Shown: one piece after another, positions 32,157 through 41,595 of the stretch
Numbering within the stretch: the first letter of the stretch is position 1
Layout of the letters: the number at the start of each line of letters is the position of its first letter
Source of the DNA: Paracyclopina nana
Lineage: Eukaryota > Arthropoda > Copepoda > Cyclopoida > Cyclopettidae
Assembly (NCBI GenBank): GCA_019096065.1
Contig: JAGUCH010000002.1
Span: 16,070,501-16,134,500, forward strand
Length of the DNA: 64,000 nt
Reading direction: 5' to 3'
Program-made: the position numbers and the translations under genes
The notes under the pieces: generated by a model
Database searches by the model: none
Seen by the model: the letters and a program-made list of their open reading frames with translations, nothing else
Told to the model about the DNA's origin: nothing

Positions 32157-32700
32157 TATTACTATTAGCTGAGTCGGCTGAGCAGTACATTAGTTCCAGA
32201 CATATAATTTCCATGATATTTGCTCTTTGATTCAGAGGAAGATAATGGACGTTATCCATCTGCAAGTGGATAATGGACCATTATATATTGCTTGATCCTT
32301 GCGCCATCTATTTCATATGACTAGAATAGAAAAAAAGCAAGGCTCCACCAAGAATCGAACTCTGGTCTCCAGAACAGCGTGCCAATGCTCTACCTCTGAG
32401 CCAACGAATCATATGATATTAAGGCTTTTTTAGACCTTGGTAACATTGAGACTCGTGAGTACTGAGCAGCGAGCACCGCTTGGCAGGACGGGCCGGACTC
32501 GGGCCGGCGCGGCACCAAGATACTGCAGCGCTGGTGCAGGCTAGACCACTGGGTCAACTTTGATGAGCTCGCACTCACTGTCTGTGATAAACCGGACCGC
32601 AAAATTTAAGGCATCTCTGGCAAAATTTAGGGGCCAATTAGGCTTTAAAAGATTAAATTTTAGCAATTTCATTTTTGACAGCTTTTCATTGAATAGAAAT
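32157..32700 (-). mobile_element. Composite tRNA-like element (copy 5), reaching UTP11
   Basis: It begins ATTACTATTAGCTGAGTCGG right after the hairpin and carries a tRNA-like part at 32341-32410 (minus). Its right portion matches copy 1 closely (GGTCTAGCCTGCACC; GGTCCGGTTTATCACAGAC in reverse). The end lies within a few bases of the UTP11 stop, so the UTP11 3' UTR is probably made of this element. Confidence 0.7.
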
Positions 32701-32712
32701 ATTTTAATGTTT

Positions 32713-33471
32713 TCAACGCTTTCTTTCGGCTTGCCATAAGACAACTGGAGCCGAATCGGCGGTTTCTTCTTTCAAGATTTTGGCAGGCTTTTCCTTCTTG
32801 TTGGTGAGATGCCTCTTGATCCTAATTTTCTCCTCAACAAGTGCTAACTGCTTTGCTCTGTTAATCCTCTGGCTCAACTGCTTGTACGATTTGTACTGCA
32901 CTTTGAGCTGTTCTTCGTCCAATTCACATTTGGATATCACTTCACTCGATGCCAGTTTGCTTTTCTGGATGCGATTAAAAGTCCTACCTAACAGCTCTGG
33001 TTCTGTGTCAAAGAGCTCAGCCAAGTCCAAAGAACGCTTCTCACTTTCCTCATCCACGAAAATGGTGTGAGTATTTTTGGGTCGACTGGTGGAATCAAGA
33101 AGATGCAGGGTGGCTTTGAGCTTTTCAATCTTCTTCTGCTCCATGACTCTTCGACTGGAAATGTACTTCAAGTCTTGCGTCTGCATCAGCTTGACCTGTT
33201 CTGGAGGCAGACCTTTGTCCTTCTTGGACAACTTGTCAACATGCACTCCCTCCTCAAGTTTGGAGTTGACCATGTGAAAGTAGAACTCATCTGGATTCTT
33301 GTTGAGAGCCTTCTTCCTCAACTCTCTGAGCACAGTTTTCTTCTCATTGTAATCCTTAGCTCTCAATTGGTAGTCCTTCTTCTTTTCCAAGAGTCCCAGC
33401 TTGCTTCTGGCCTCTGGCTGGTGACGCTCCCTATGCGTCTTTTGCGATTTGCTTGCGTTATTCAAAGACAT
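32713..33471 (-). CDS. UTP11: UTP11, small-subunit processome protein
   Basis: Single exon, 252 residues, matching the family length of about 253. Conserved landmarks in order: HRERHQPEARSKLGLLEKKK, KDYQLRAKDYN, NPDEFYFHMVNSK, then SRRVMEQKKIEKLKATLH and the C-terminal basic tail. Family knowledge: UTP11 belongs to the U3-containing SSU processome that matures 18S rRNA in the nucleolus. The gene lies 120 bp downstream of DKC1 on the same strand. A TTTTTCTCTTGCAG acceptor ends at 33476, four bases before the ATG, so it is probably the second cistron of an operon with DKC1. Its stop abuts a transposable element. Confidence 0.93.
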   Translation of the reverse strand: MSLNNASKSQKTHRERHQPEARSKLGLLEKKKDYQLRAKDYNEKKTVLRELRKKALNKNPDEFYFHMVNSKLEEGVHVDKLSKKDKGLPPEQVKLMQTQDLKYISSRRVMEQKKIEKLKATLHLLDSTSRPKNTHTIFVDEESEKRSLDLAELFDTEPELLGRTFNRIQKSKLASSEVISKCELDEEQLKVQYKSYKQLSQRINRAKQLALVEEKIRIKRHLTNKKEKPAKILKEETADSAPVVLWQAERKR

Positions 33472-33475
33472 TTTG

Positions 33476-33495
33476 CTGCAAGAGAAAAAGGAACC
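33476..33495 (-). promoter_or_regulatory. 3' splice acceptor between DKC1 and UTP11 (candidate trans-splice site)
   Basis: On the minus strand CCTTTTTCTCTTGCAG is followed by CAAAATG. An AATAAA lies just upstream. Such a site with no preceding coding exon suggests a spliced-leader acceptor, although a 5' UTR intron is possible. Confidence 0.5.
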
Positions 33496-33591
33496 ATTTT
33501 ATTATATGCAACATTTGTAGCTGGAGAAAAAATATGAATACACAAAGAGGTCAGCTTTACTACTATTAAATCATATGAGAGATCATAGCAT

Positions 33592-35146
33592 TCATTCATC
33601 GTCACTGCCTTTGCTCTTCTTTTTCTTTTTCTTCTTCTTTTTCTCCTCGTGACCATTTTCCTCTGGAGCTGCAGGAGCTTCCTCTTCCTTTGCTTCCTCT
33701 GTCTTGGCCTTCTTCTTCTTCTTTTTCTTCTCCTTCTTCTCGGCCTTGGCCTCGGCGGAGCTCTCCTCACTGCTGGAAATGGCCTTGCGCTTTTTGGCCT
33801 CCTCTTTGGGCTCGGTTTTCACAGCAACCGAGGAAGGGTCAAGCGGTTCGGTCTTGATGTTGTAGTCGACATAGCTGTTACGCCAATCCTTGGGCGTATT
33901 CTCGTTCGGCTTGCCATACTTGTCCAGTTTGCCACTCTTGATCATGTCCTTCTTCACAGTGGCCTTTGGCCCCAATCCCCACTTTCTGGGATAGGTGTCT
34001 CTTTCCATGATGACCCTCTTGATTTTAGCCACGACACCGTGGTCGCAGCTTGCCATGGTGGCTGTGGTCATCTGGGCAATGGCCAAGCAGATGGCCTCTC
34101 CCTTGGTGGTGCAAATGACAATTTCTTGCCCGAATTCGATGCCGTCATCATAGCGCAGGATTCCGGGCAGCATGATTTTGGCACCATAGCACACAGCGTT
34201 GACAGCCGAATCTTTCATGATGATCCTCTTGTGATTCACGAGCAGAGCTTCAAGGGGCTTGATCACTCGCCGCAAGTATGTCTCGTCTTTGTGATTGTCA
34301 TACAGCCATTGGGCATCTAGTACATCATGCATGGTGACGACACCTTCTTCTCCTTGGATGCCTGAGCGTACTCGACGAAGCTCCTGCATTTGGCCTCCCA
34401 CGCCCAGCATCAGACCGAGATGGACGCAGATGGTCCTCACATAGGAGCCAGCTTCGCAGCTCACCCAAAAGATACCCATGTTGCGCTCTTCGTCGTGCTC
34501 AATCAGCTTGTTTTCGTAGACAGTACGCACACGCAGTTGCCTTTTCACAGCGGATATCAGGGGAGGCCTCTGGAACAGTGCGCCTTTGAGTCGTTCCAGC
34601 TCTTGAGCAACACGTTTCTTCTCCACAGATTCTGCAGAGTAAATGAAACTAAAATATATGATCACATAGGATTGGAAAATATTTACCGTGCAGCCTGTAA
34701 ATGCACACGTACTCCTTGCCAGCCGATTGCTGGGACTTGACAAGACGAGTGGCTCGGTCGATACAGACAATCAGGCAGCCTGTCACTTTGGGATCCAGAG
34801 TGCCTGAATGGCCAGTCTTGTCAACTCTGAGGATTCGCTTGATCCATGCCACCACCTCGTGGGAGCTGGGGTTGGAAGGCTTGTCGAGATTGATGAAGCC
34901 TGACTTCACATAATTGACGAGGTCGCGTCTGAGGGGGGACGCACCAAAGGGGAGTGGTGTGTAGTGGTTGGTTCGGACATTAAGTTTATCAAAGTTCTTC
35001 AAGAGCAGAGGCCAATCCGATGTATCAAGTTGAGGTGGCGGCTTCTCCGAGGGCTCGAGCCTGAACGTCGATTCAGCCTGAATTTCGCCCAATTCCTTGG
35101 ACTTCTTCTTCTTGGACTTGTCCTTCTTCACTGGTGAGGCGTCCAT
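33592..35146 (-). CDS. DKC1: Dyskerin, H/ACA snoRNP pseudouridine synthase
   Basis: Two exons (35146-34687 and 34631-33592) join in frame to 499 residues. After a Lys-rich N-terminus comes the TruB-like catalytic domain with the active Asp in [13 protein letters not shown], the [14 protein letters not shown] segment and FQRPP. The PUA domain follows ([18 protein letters not shown]). The C-terminus is a Lys-rich nucleolar-localisation tail. Family knowledge: dyskerin converts uridines in rRNA and snRNA to pseudouridine under guide RNAs and is part of telomerase in many animals. Conservation is very high and the catalytic residue is present. It is divergent from UFM1 and probably co-transcribed with UTP11. 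The antisense Leu-rich frame at 33649-34320 is a shadow. Confidence 0.96.
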
Positions 35147-36100
<954 letters not shown>

Positions 36101-36197
36101 CAACCTTCGTCTCCTCCATCATCGTTGGCCTATTTTTGTTGTTTCATAAATGTCATTTTTTACGTGATAAATCCCTACTGTTGTAAGGGCTGATCCA

Positions 36198-36220
36198 GTA
36201 TTTTATTTTTTGCCTTGCAG
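36198..36220 (+). promoter_or_regulatory. 3' splice acceptor between UFM1 and TFG (candidate trans-splice site)
   Basis: TTTTATTTTTTGCCTTGCAG ends at 36220, seven bases before the TFG ATG. A weak GTAAGG donor at about 36182 would leave only a 39-nt intron, so trans-splicing fits better. Confidence 0.45.
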
Positions 36221-36227
36221 ATTTGCT

Positions 36228-37415
36228 ATGGATCTGTCTGGAAAACTCATCATCAAGGTCTCGTTGGGCGACGACATTCGGCGCATTCCCATCCATAACG
36301 ATGATATCACTTACGACGAGCTCATCTTGATGATGCAACGTGTCTTTAGAGACCAATTGGAAAGCACGGACGATGTCACCTTGAAATACAAGGACGAGGA
36401 TGGTGACCTCATTACACTCTTCGATAGTGCCGATCTCTCTGCTGCAATTGCTTACTCGCGAGTCCTCAAGTTGACCCTATTTGTCAATGGCAAAATAATT
36501 CGAGGAAAAGGGGCCGGCTCCTTAGTTGCTTCCACCAGCATGGCCAAGGAGTTGAGAGATATTCGAGATAGGATCAATCATATCCTTGACTCGATGGGAG
36601 ACCAGGCAATCAATGCTGCTCCTATTAAAACTGATGTCCTTGAATCTAACGGTGATTCGACTCATGAGGTCCCCGACATGAAATCCTTCCAGGACCTTAA
36701 AATCGAGTCCAAAGAGTTTGATCCCCTGCAAAGCATTCACCATCCTCCCCAAGAGCAAGCAAGTAGGGCGACTCCGGTCCAGTCTTCATTACCCGATGAT
36801 CAGCAAAGTGTGTCCAGTCAAGCTTCCACTTCGAGGATGGAGGCCAATCCTGGTATTGTGGCACAGCCCACGACTCCCCAGCAGCCTCAAGCTTTTCAGC
36901 TGCAGCAGCAGCAGCAGCAGCAATATTATCCCCAAGTCTCTGCTCCAGGATATAATTATGGCCAACAAGGCCCACAGTCGATGGTGAAGAGCCCGGTGAG
37001 CAATGGTCCTGCTCCACCTCAAACTTCTGCCTACTCTCCATATCCGCCTCCGCAAAATTTGCAACCTCAGCAGCAATTCGATCATGGTCAATACCAACAG
37101 CAGCAGCAACAACAACAACAACAGTTTACACAGCAGCAGAGACAGCAACCGCAACAGCCTGCAATGATGTCTGCTTATGTTGGATATCCTTCCCAACAAC
37201 AGCAGCAGCCTCAGCAGCAGCAGCAACAGCAACCTCAGCAGCAACAGGCGCCTGTCTCAAGTGCTCCAGGAACCATGCCGACTGGCCCACCTCAGGCATT
37301 TATGCCTCCAAGGCCACAAGGCATGCCCATGGGAGCTAATCCATATGCAGGCATGAGCCGCATGAGAGGCCCTAGTCCTAATCTGTATGGCAGGTACCCC
37401 ACCCCCAATGAATAA
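36228..37415 (+). CDS. TFG: TFG, ER-exit-site scaffold protein
   Basis: Single exon, 395 residues against about 400 in human. An N-terminal PB1 domain (about residues 1-90: KLIIKVSLGDDIRRIPIHND, then YKDEDGDLITLFDSADL with the acidic OPCA motif) is followed by a short coiled coil (MAKELRDIRDRINHIL). The low-complexity half is rich in Pro, Gln and Tyr with several polyQ runs, ending MSRMRGPSPNLYGRYP. Family knowledge: TFG oligomerises at ER exit sites and organises COPII carriers. UFM1, just upstream, also acts at the ER. The antisense poly-Leu frame at 36789-37244 is a shadow of the CAG repeats. Confidence 0.92.
   Translation: MDLSGKLIIKVSLGDDIRRIPIHNDDITYDELILMMQRVFRDQLESTDDVTLKYKDEDGDLITLFDSADLSAAIAYSRVLKLTLFVNGKIIRGKGAGSLVASTSMAKELRDIRDRINHILDSMGDQAINAAPIKTDVLESNGDSTHEVPDMKSFQDLKIESKEFDPLQSIHHPPQEQASRATPVQSSLPDDQQSVSSQASTSRMEANPGIVAQPTTPQQPQAFQLQQQQQQQYYPQVSAPGYNYGQQGPQSMVKSPVSNGPAPPQTSAYSPYPPPQNLQPQQQFDHGQYQQQQQQQQQQFTQQQRQQPQQPAMMSAYVGYPSQQQQQPQQQQQQQPQQQQAPVSSAPGTMPTGPPQAFMPPRPQGMPMGANPYAGMSRMRGPSPNLYGRYPTPNE
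36900..37253 (+). repeat. CAG/CAA repeats coding polyglutamine in TFG
   Basis: Several CAG/CAA runs (near 36900-36922, 37098-37135 and 37195-37248) encode Gln tracts of up to about nine residues. Confidence 0.75.
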
Positions 37416-37660
37416 CAATCTTAAGATTATGAGTGAACAAAACTGCAGTTTGATTAAATTCTGAGTGATATTTTAATTTCTATTCTACTTGTTCTCCTCC
37501 AAAAAAGTAGCTAAAAGTATGATCTAATGAGGCTATAATTGCTGTGGGCCTGTAAGTCGTGTTACTTTTTTCTTCCTCCCAAAAGATTAACTACTTTTCA
37601 CTTTTTGACCTTTTTGATGAGAGGCCCAGACCAACGATAGTTGGATTGCAGATACCTTAG
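37400..37660. repeat. Tandem duplication unit covering the TFG/GASZ 3' ends
   Basis: 37400-37620 aligns with 37661-37875 at an offset of about 261 bp. Both start AATGAATAACAATCTTAA-like and contain GATCTAATGAGGCTATAATTG / GAGCTAATGATGCTATAATT and GTTACTTTTTTCTT. The second copy contains the true GASZ C-terminus and the first holds a broken copy. Confidence 0.75.
37495..37612 (-). pseudogene. Broken duplicate of the GASZ C-terminal exon tail
   Basis: On the minus strand this matches the last 38 codons of GASZ (KKKVT retained) but has internal stops and small indels, so it cannot encode the membrane anchor. It lies between the TFG and GASZ stop codons. Confidence 0.65.
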
Positions 37661-37755
37661 TCCCCATGAATAACAATCTTAAAAATCTTGAGTGAGCTAA
37701 GCATTCGTTAGATCAAATTCTGGGTGATATTTACTTCGTATAGATACACATATTT

Positions 37756-39210
37756 TTATCTTCGGAAAACGTAGTTAGCAGCAAGAGCTAATGATGCTAT
37801 AATTGCAGAGGGAGTAGCTACTGAAAGCCACGTTACTTTTTTCTTGCTGCCATAAGAGCAGCCACTTTTCTTCGCATATTCAGGGTCATTGGCCAGTTTT
37901 GACAAAAGCTTTTCTGTCTCCAACAATTGCTTCCTGCACGCTGACAAATTGTCAAGAGACTCTCTAGTGAATTTAAGCAAGTCATTAACGTTTGCCACAT
38001 CCGGGCCAAACTTGAGCATTTCCGGCTTCTCGTTCAAATGCCTCTTGAGAAATGTGACATTTGAGGCGATGTACTTGAAATGCTTCGAAATGCTCGCTAC
38101 AATAAGGGCTCCGTCTGGTGCGGTAAGATACAGCCCTTTTTGCTTCTCACGGGCGCTAATTCGAGGAATGCTCGTTTTTTCCCACTCTCGTTTGTGAATC
38201 TCTGCAATTGTCTCAAGCATCTTTTTGCGGACGCCAACCTTGTCCACTCCAATGTCACAGAGGTCCTGCTCATTCATCACCAAAAAGTCATAAAAATCGG
38301 CCTTGTGCTCCTTGAAGTTGGGAATATATTCTCCTCCTTCGACAGCCAACAAGACATTATCCAACTCTGAATATTTGAGACATTTCCCCTCTTCGTCATT
38401 GAAATTGATTCCTTTTTGGCTCTTAGAAAAATGGCTGATGATCTGATAAAGGGTTGGGTTACTCTTAGTGGCTGCCAAGTCGATGGGAAAAGTCCCATCC
38501 TTGGAAGCAATGTTGGGGTTGGCACCTTTCTCAAGCAATTCTCGAGCAATATGTCCAAATCCCGAGTCCACAGCGTACATAAGCGCTGACCAGCGTTGGC
38601 TGTCAACAGCATCAAGGTTGATTCTATCGTCATTGGCCAGTACGTTGACTACTTCGTGATGCCCCCGTTTGCAGGCAAACATCAGTGCTGTGATTTGTTG
38701 CATGCTACTCTCATTCGGATCGGTTTTGCGTAGGAGTAGTTGAGCACACTTTGCTAGCTTCTGACCTATGTCAGTCATTTGTGAAGCGCAAACGGCCATC
38801 AAAGGGGTGAACCTGTCCTCAGCACATTGAAGACTGGCACCTTTTTCCAACAGGTATTCAACAATTTGAAATTGGCCATATTCGCAAGCCAGGAAAATGG
38901 GCCTTTTCCCAGATGACCAGAATGACGCTTGAAACGTTTCATCACAAGACAGTCCCAACTCGATGCACAGCTTGAATTGCTGAAAATCACCCGACATAAT
39001 AGATGTCTTGTAGACTTCGATTCTGTCGATGCGATTGGACTCGTCTTGATTGCCTTGTTGGGCGATTTTGGCCCACCGATCACCGGCCTCGACAATTTCT
39101 TCAGCTTGCTCATGATGAGGGTTGTCATTAGGATACGGTTGGATCATGTAAGGATCGTCATCCGACCAGTCTTCATCATCAGACATTCCAGCGGGGCGAA
39201 AATTGTTCAT
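37756..39210 (-). CDS. ASZ1: GASZ (ankyrin-SAM mitochondrial piRNA factor)
   Basis: Single exon, 484 residues from the MNNFRPAG start (an upstream in-frame ATG at 39261 gives 501). An acidic N-terminus (DDEDWSDDDPYM) precedes about five ankyrin repeats (about residues 75-270: TPLMAVCASQ, TALMFACKRGHHEVVNVL, SALMYAVDSGFGHIARELL). Then come a SAM domain (about 300-350, DFYDFLVMNEQDLCDIG), a helical stretch, and a C-terminal hydrophobic anchor ending AANYVFRR. This order and length fit GASZ/ASZ1 (475 in human). Family knowledge: GASZ sits on the outer mitochondrial membrane and scaffolds nuage for primary piRNA production in germ cells. It is head-to-head with NOL11, about 200 bp apart. Confidence 0.9.
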   Translation of the reverse strand: MNNFRPAGMSDDEDWSDDDPYMIQPYPNDNPHHEQAEEIVEAGDRWAKIAQQGNQDESNRIDRIEVYKTSIMSGDFQQFKLCIELGLSCDETFQASFWSSGKRPIFLACEYGQFQIVEYLLEKGASLQCAEDRFTPLMAVCASQMTDIGQKLAKCAQLLLRKTDPNESSMQQITALMFACKRGHHEVVNVLANDDRINLDAVDSQRWSALMYAVDSGFGHIARELLEKGANPNIASKDGTFPIDLAATKSNPTLYQIISHFSKSQKGINFNDEEGKCLKYSELDNVLLAVEGGEYIPNFKEHKADFYDFLVMNEQDLCDIGVDKVGVRKKMLETIAEIHKREWEKTSIPRISAREKQKGLYLTAPDGALIVASISKHFKYIASNVTFLKRHLNEKPEMLKFGPDVANVNDLLKFTRESLDNLSACRKQLLETEKLLSKLANDPEYAKKSGCSYGSKKKVTWLSVATPSAIIASLALAANYVFRR

Positions 39211-39418
39211 TTTCGATTTCTGTACTTTCCGATCAAAATAGTCTATGTCAAAGTACTGCAACAGCTTAGCAAAGCTTCTTTACTCACCACAATTTCGCCT
39301 TTATAAATTCTCACTAGCATTCCTACTTTCTCGTCAACTGCCTTTTGATTTGTTTACGTTCTGGCAACGCTGAATATTTTTCACGCCAAATCCCACGTGT
39401 GAAATTTTCGCCGAAAAA
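39211..39418. promoter_or_regulatory. Short bidirectional promoter region between GASZ and NOL11
   Basis: About 208 bp between divergent starts. A GTGAGT...TTGCAG pair of only 32 nt (39257-39290, minus strand) is probably too short to be an intron. Confidence 0.4.
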
Positions 39419-40996
39419 ATGTCCAAGAAAAGCGTCAATTTTCTGACCGGCCTTGAAGGCCACGATGAAATCAGAGTGATGCCGTCAAAGTTCGAGGGCC
39501 ACCTTCTCGTCACCATTGGTAATCGACGAGCGATTGACTACAAGTTGAGTGAGAAGAGCGCTGTGACAAACTTCTTTGCTCCATCTCACATCAGCCTTAC
39601 CACTCCATTGGGATTCGATCATGCCAGCCAAAATTTCGTTTGTGTAGTCAACAAGACTGACTTGCTGTTCTGGAGTGGCGAAGAATCCCATTTGGATAAA
39701 GTAGCCGTTACGTGCAAACTGCAGGTGCCTGCCATTGATCTCGTCAGCCTGGATGACAAAACCATCGGTGTTGTTCTAGAGAATGGAGATTTACAGCCCG
39801 TGTCGTACTTGATAAAAAAGAAAGGCACATCGCAGCACGAAAAGTGCCCTCATTCACCTAACGCCATTGTCAAAACTCGAATTGTCTCGCATAACGGAGC
39901 CCAGCATTGCGTGTTCATTGGCAACAATGACACTATTGATGTCCATAGGCTGGCATTCGATGTCCAGAATGAGTGCTTCGAACTCCATCAACATGTGAAA
40001 CATGCCACACTCTCGCATTTAAGTGATGCTGATGTCGTAGGCAATAAGCTTATTGGCATCAGCCATGGTGGGACAGTGTTGTCGGTTCTCCCACTTTTTG
40101 ACAACTCTGATGAGGTGCTCGAGAATGCCGTCAAAGATTCTTATAAAGGGAGCAAAATCATCGGCTTGAACGAGGACCATGCAGTGCTGTATTGCAGCAA
40201 GCCTGACGGGGCTGCATTGCAGGTAGTGGACGTTAACTTTGGCACTATAGCTGCTGAAACGGATGTGAAATCTGCCTCCTCAAATCATATCGTGGCCTTT
40301 GATAGAAAAAAGGTTCTTTTCAAAGTTGGATCGAGGGTAGCATGCTGGAATTTAGAGGGCCTTCCCAGTGGCCTAGCTGATTTAGTGGGGAAGCACGCAG
40401 ATAAGGCATCTCTTGCTTTTGAGGACGACAGCATCGTCACTTGGAAACCATTGGATGATCCTGATGCACCCGACTGGATCAGCCTCATCAATGAGGCCAA
40501 TCTTAGTGACTGTGTCGACCTACTTGACAAGAGTAAAGGACATTTACCCGACGTTGTCAAAGTTGCATTGGTGGAATTCCTAATAGACAAGTCTGAGGAT
40601 CTTGATGTGATCAAGAAAGCCCTGCTAATGCCCATGTCAGAAAATGGCATCCTTCAGTACCTGAGATTTACTGAACACCGATCTGCGAAGAAGATGATTT
40701 CTAGCATCATCAAGATTCTCCAAGGTGCGTGCAACAACGACGAAGCGTTGGCTGACCAGCTTTTGGTTTGGCTTGATTTGGTGCTCAATGCTCACTACAC
40801 CAACTTCATCGTGACCAAGGACTCGGAATCAAGGGATGTCTTGATCATGTGTGCCGAGCTGATGGAAGAGCTTGACTCTAGCGTTAACATGCTGGCCACA
40901 GTGATGTCACAAATGAAGATGATGAAAGAAAAAATTGCCATCCGTCAGGCTCAGGTTTCAAATCATATTTACAGCGTAGAAATTGTATATTTGTAA
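39419..40996 (+). CDS. NOL11: NOL11-like nucleolar protein
   Basis: Single exon, 525 residues. The N-terminal 330 residues look like a beta-propeller (DHASQNFVCVVNKTDLLFW, KVAVTCKLQVPAIDLVSLDD) and the rest is helical, as in NOL11. The human protein is longer, about 719. Family knowledge: NOL11 is the metazoan t-UTP/UTP8-like component of the SSU processome, needed for pre-rRNA transcription and 18S processing. A possible GT donor near 40951 would change the last residues. The 3' end converges on LSM10 with only 36 bp between stop codons, so their 3' UTRs must overlap. Confidence 0.75.
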   Translation: MSKKSVNFLTGLEGHDEIRVMPSKFEGHLLVTIGNRRAIDYKLSEKSAVTNFFAPSHISLTTPLGFDHASQNFVCVVNKTDLLFWSGEESHLDKVAVTCKLQVPAIDLVSLDDKTIGVVLENGDLQPVSYLIKKKGTSQHEKCPHSPNAIVKTRIVSHNGAQHCVFIGNNDTIDVHRLAFDVQNECFELHQHVKHATLSHLSDADVVGNKLIGISHGGTVLSVLPLFDNSDEVLENAVKDSYKGSKIIGLNEDHAVLYCSKPDGAALQVVDVNFGTIAAETDVKSASSNHIVAFDRKKVLFKVGSRVACWNLEGLPSGLADLVGKHADKASLAFEDDSIVTWKPLDDPDAPDWISLINEANLSDCVDLLDKSKGHLPDVVKVALVEFLIDKSEDLDVIKKALLMPMSENGILQYLRFTEHRSAKKMISSIIKILQGACNNDEALADQLLVWLDLVLNAHYTNFIVTKDSESRDVLIMCAELMEELDSSVNMLATVMSQMKMMKEKIAIRQAQVSNHIYSVEIVYL

Positions 40997-41032
40997 AAGG
41001 GACATAATTCATTCAGTATTGTATAATAAAAA

Positions 41033-41455
41033 TCACTGTTGTTGTGAGATGGCTGCTGATGCTCTGGCTACATCTTCCAATTGCCTTTGGCGTTTCTTCT
41101 CCAGCAGTTTTTGCCGTTGCTTGGAAATTTGTGGGCTGCCTCGAGAATTCTTGCGAGACTTTTTCTTTGCAAGTAGTTCTTCCAGATTGGAGCTCAGGTC
41201 AATATAAGAAGGAATCTGAACGTAGCGTATGAGTCTGCTTTGCACGAAAAAATCGTCGAAACTTCTTTGGCGACCGCAGGGGTCGGAAAACACGACCTTT
41301 TTCATGGTGACATTCATGAACCCATCAACCTCGATGACACGACCACTCACGTGGGCTTCGTTTCTGAGTTCAACGGTGGTTTTATGCCCAACGCACAAGT
41401 CTACTAAGCACGTCAATGTGTTGTGCTTAAGAAACTGCTCCTTGGCCGAGGTCAT
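41033..41455 (-). CDS. LSM10: LSM10, U7 snRNP Sm-like protein
   Basis: 140 residues from the ATG at 41455. Sm1 motif TVELRNEAHVSGRVIEVDGFMNVTM and Sm2-like IRYVQIPSYID flank the LSM10-type FFVQSRLIRYVQIP, with a basic C-terminal tail. Family knowledge: LSM10 with LSM11 replaces SmD1/SmD2 in the U7 snRNP, which cleaves histone pre-mRNA 3' ends in animals. A CTATTTTTGTTCCAG acceptor abuts the ATG directly, so the upstream in-frame extension is not coding. RBM26 ends 140 bp upstream on the same strand, so the gene is probably the second cistron of an operon. Confidence 0.88.
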   Translation of the reverse strand: MTSAKEQFLKHNTLTCLVDLCVGHKTTVELRNEAHVSGRVIEVDGFMNVTMKKVVFSDPCGRQRSFDDFFVQSRLIRYVQIPSYIDLSSNLEELLAKKKSRKNSRGSPQISKQRQKLLEKKRQRQLEDVARASAAISQQQ

Positions 41456-41475
41456 CTGGAACAAAAATAGTTGCT
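41456..41475 (-). promoter_or_regulatory. 3' splice acceptor directly before the LSM10 ATG (candidate trans-splice site)
   Basis: On the minus strand ACTATTTTTGTTCCAG is immediately followed by ATG. With no upstream coding exon and the RBM26 stop 140 bp away, a spliced-leader acceptor is likely. Confidence 0.5.
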
Positions 41476-41595
41476 TTTTTACATTTCTCACACCAAATTC
41501 TGTATGCACGATTCTTTTTAATGAACACTGTGACAGTTTTCAACCGTAGTTTTTTCATATTAATTTATATGATATATTAATGGTACAAAGAAAAA

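Noticed and set aside
31957-32265. 102-aa frame with SLDR/SLDRP repeats
   Set aside because: It reads through the palindromic minisatellite and adjacent repeats, with no homology.
33649-34320. 223-aa plus-strand Leu-rich frame opposite DKC1
   Set aside because: Reverse complement of the Lys-rich tail and conserved domain of dyskerin. No independent signal.
36789-37244. 151-aa poly-Leu minus-strand frame
   Set aside because: Antisense of the CAG/CAA polyglutamine coding of TFG.
39257-39290. 32-nt GTGAGT...TTGCAG intron upstream of GASZ
   Set aside because: Too short compared with the 50-76-nt introns seen elsewhere. Kept only as a remark.
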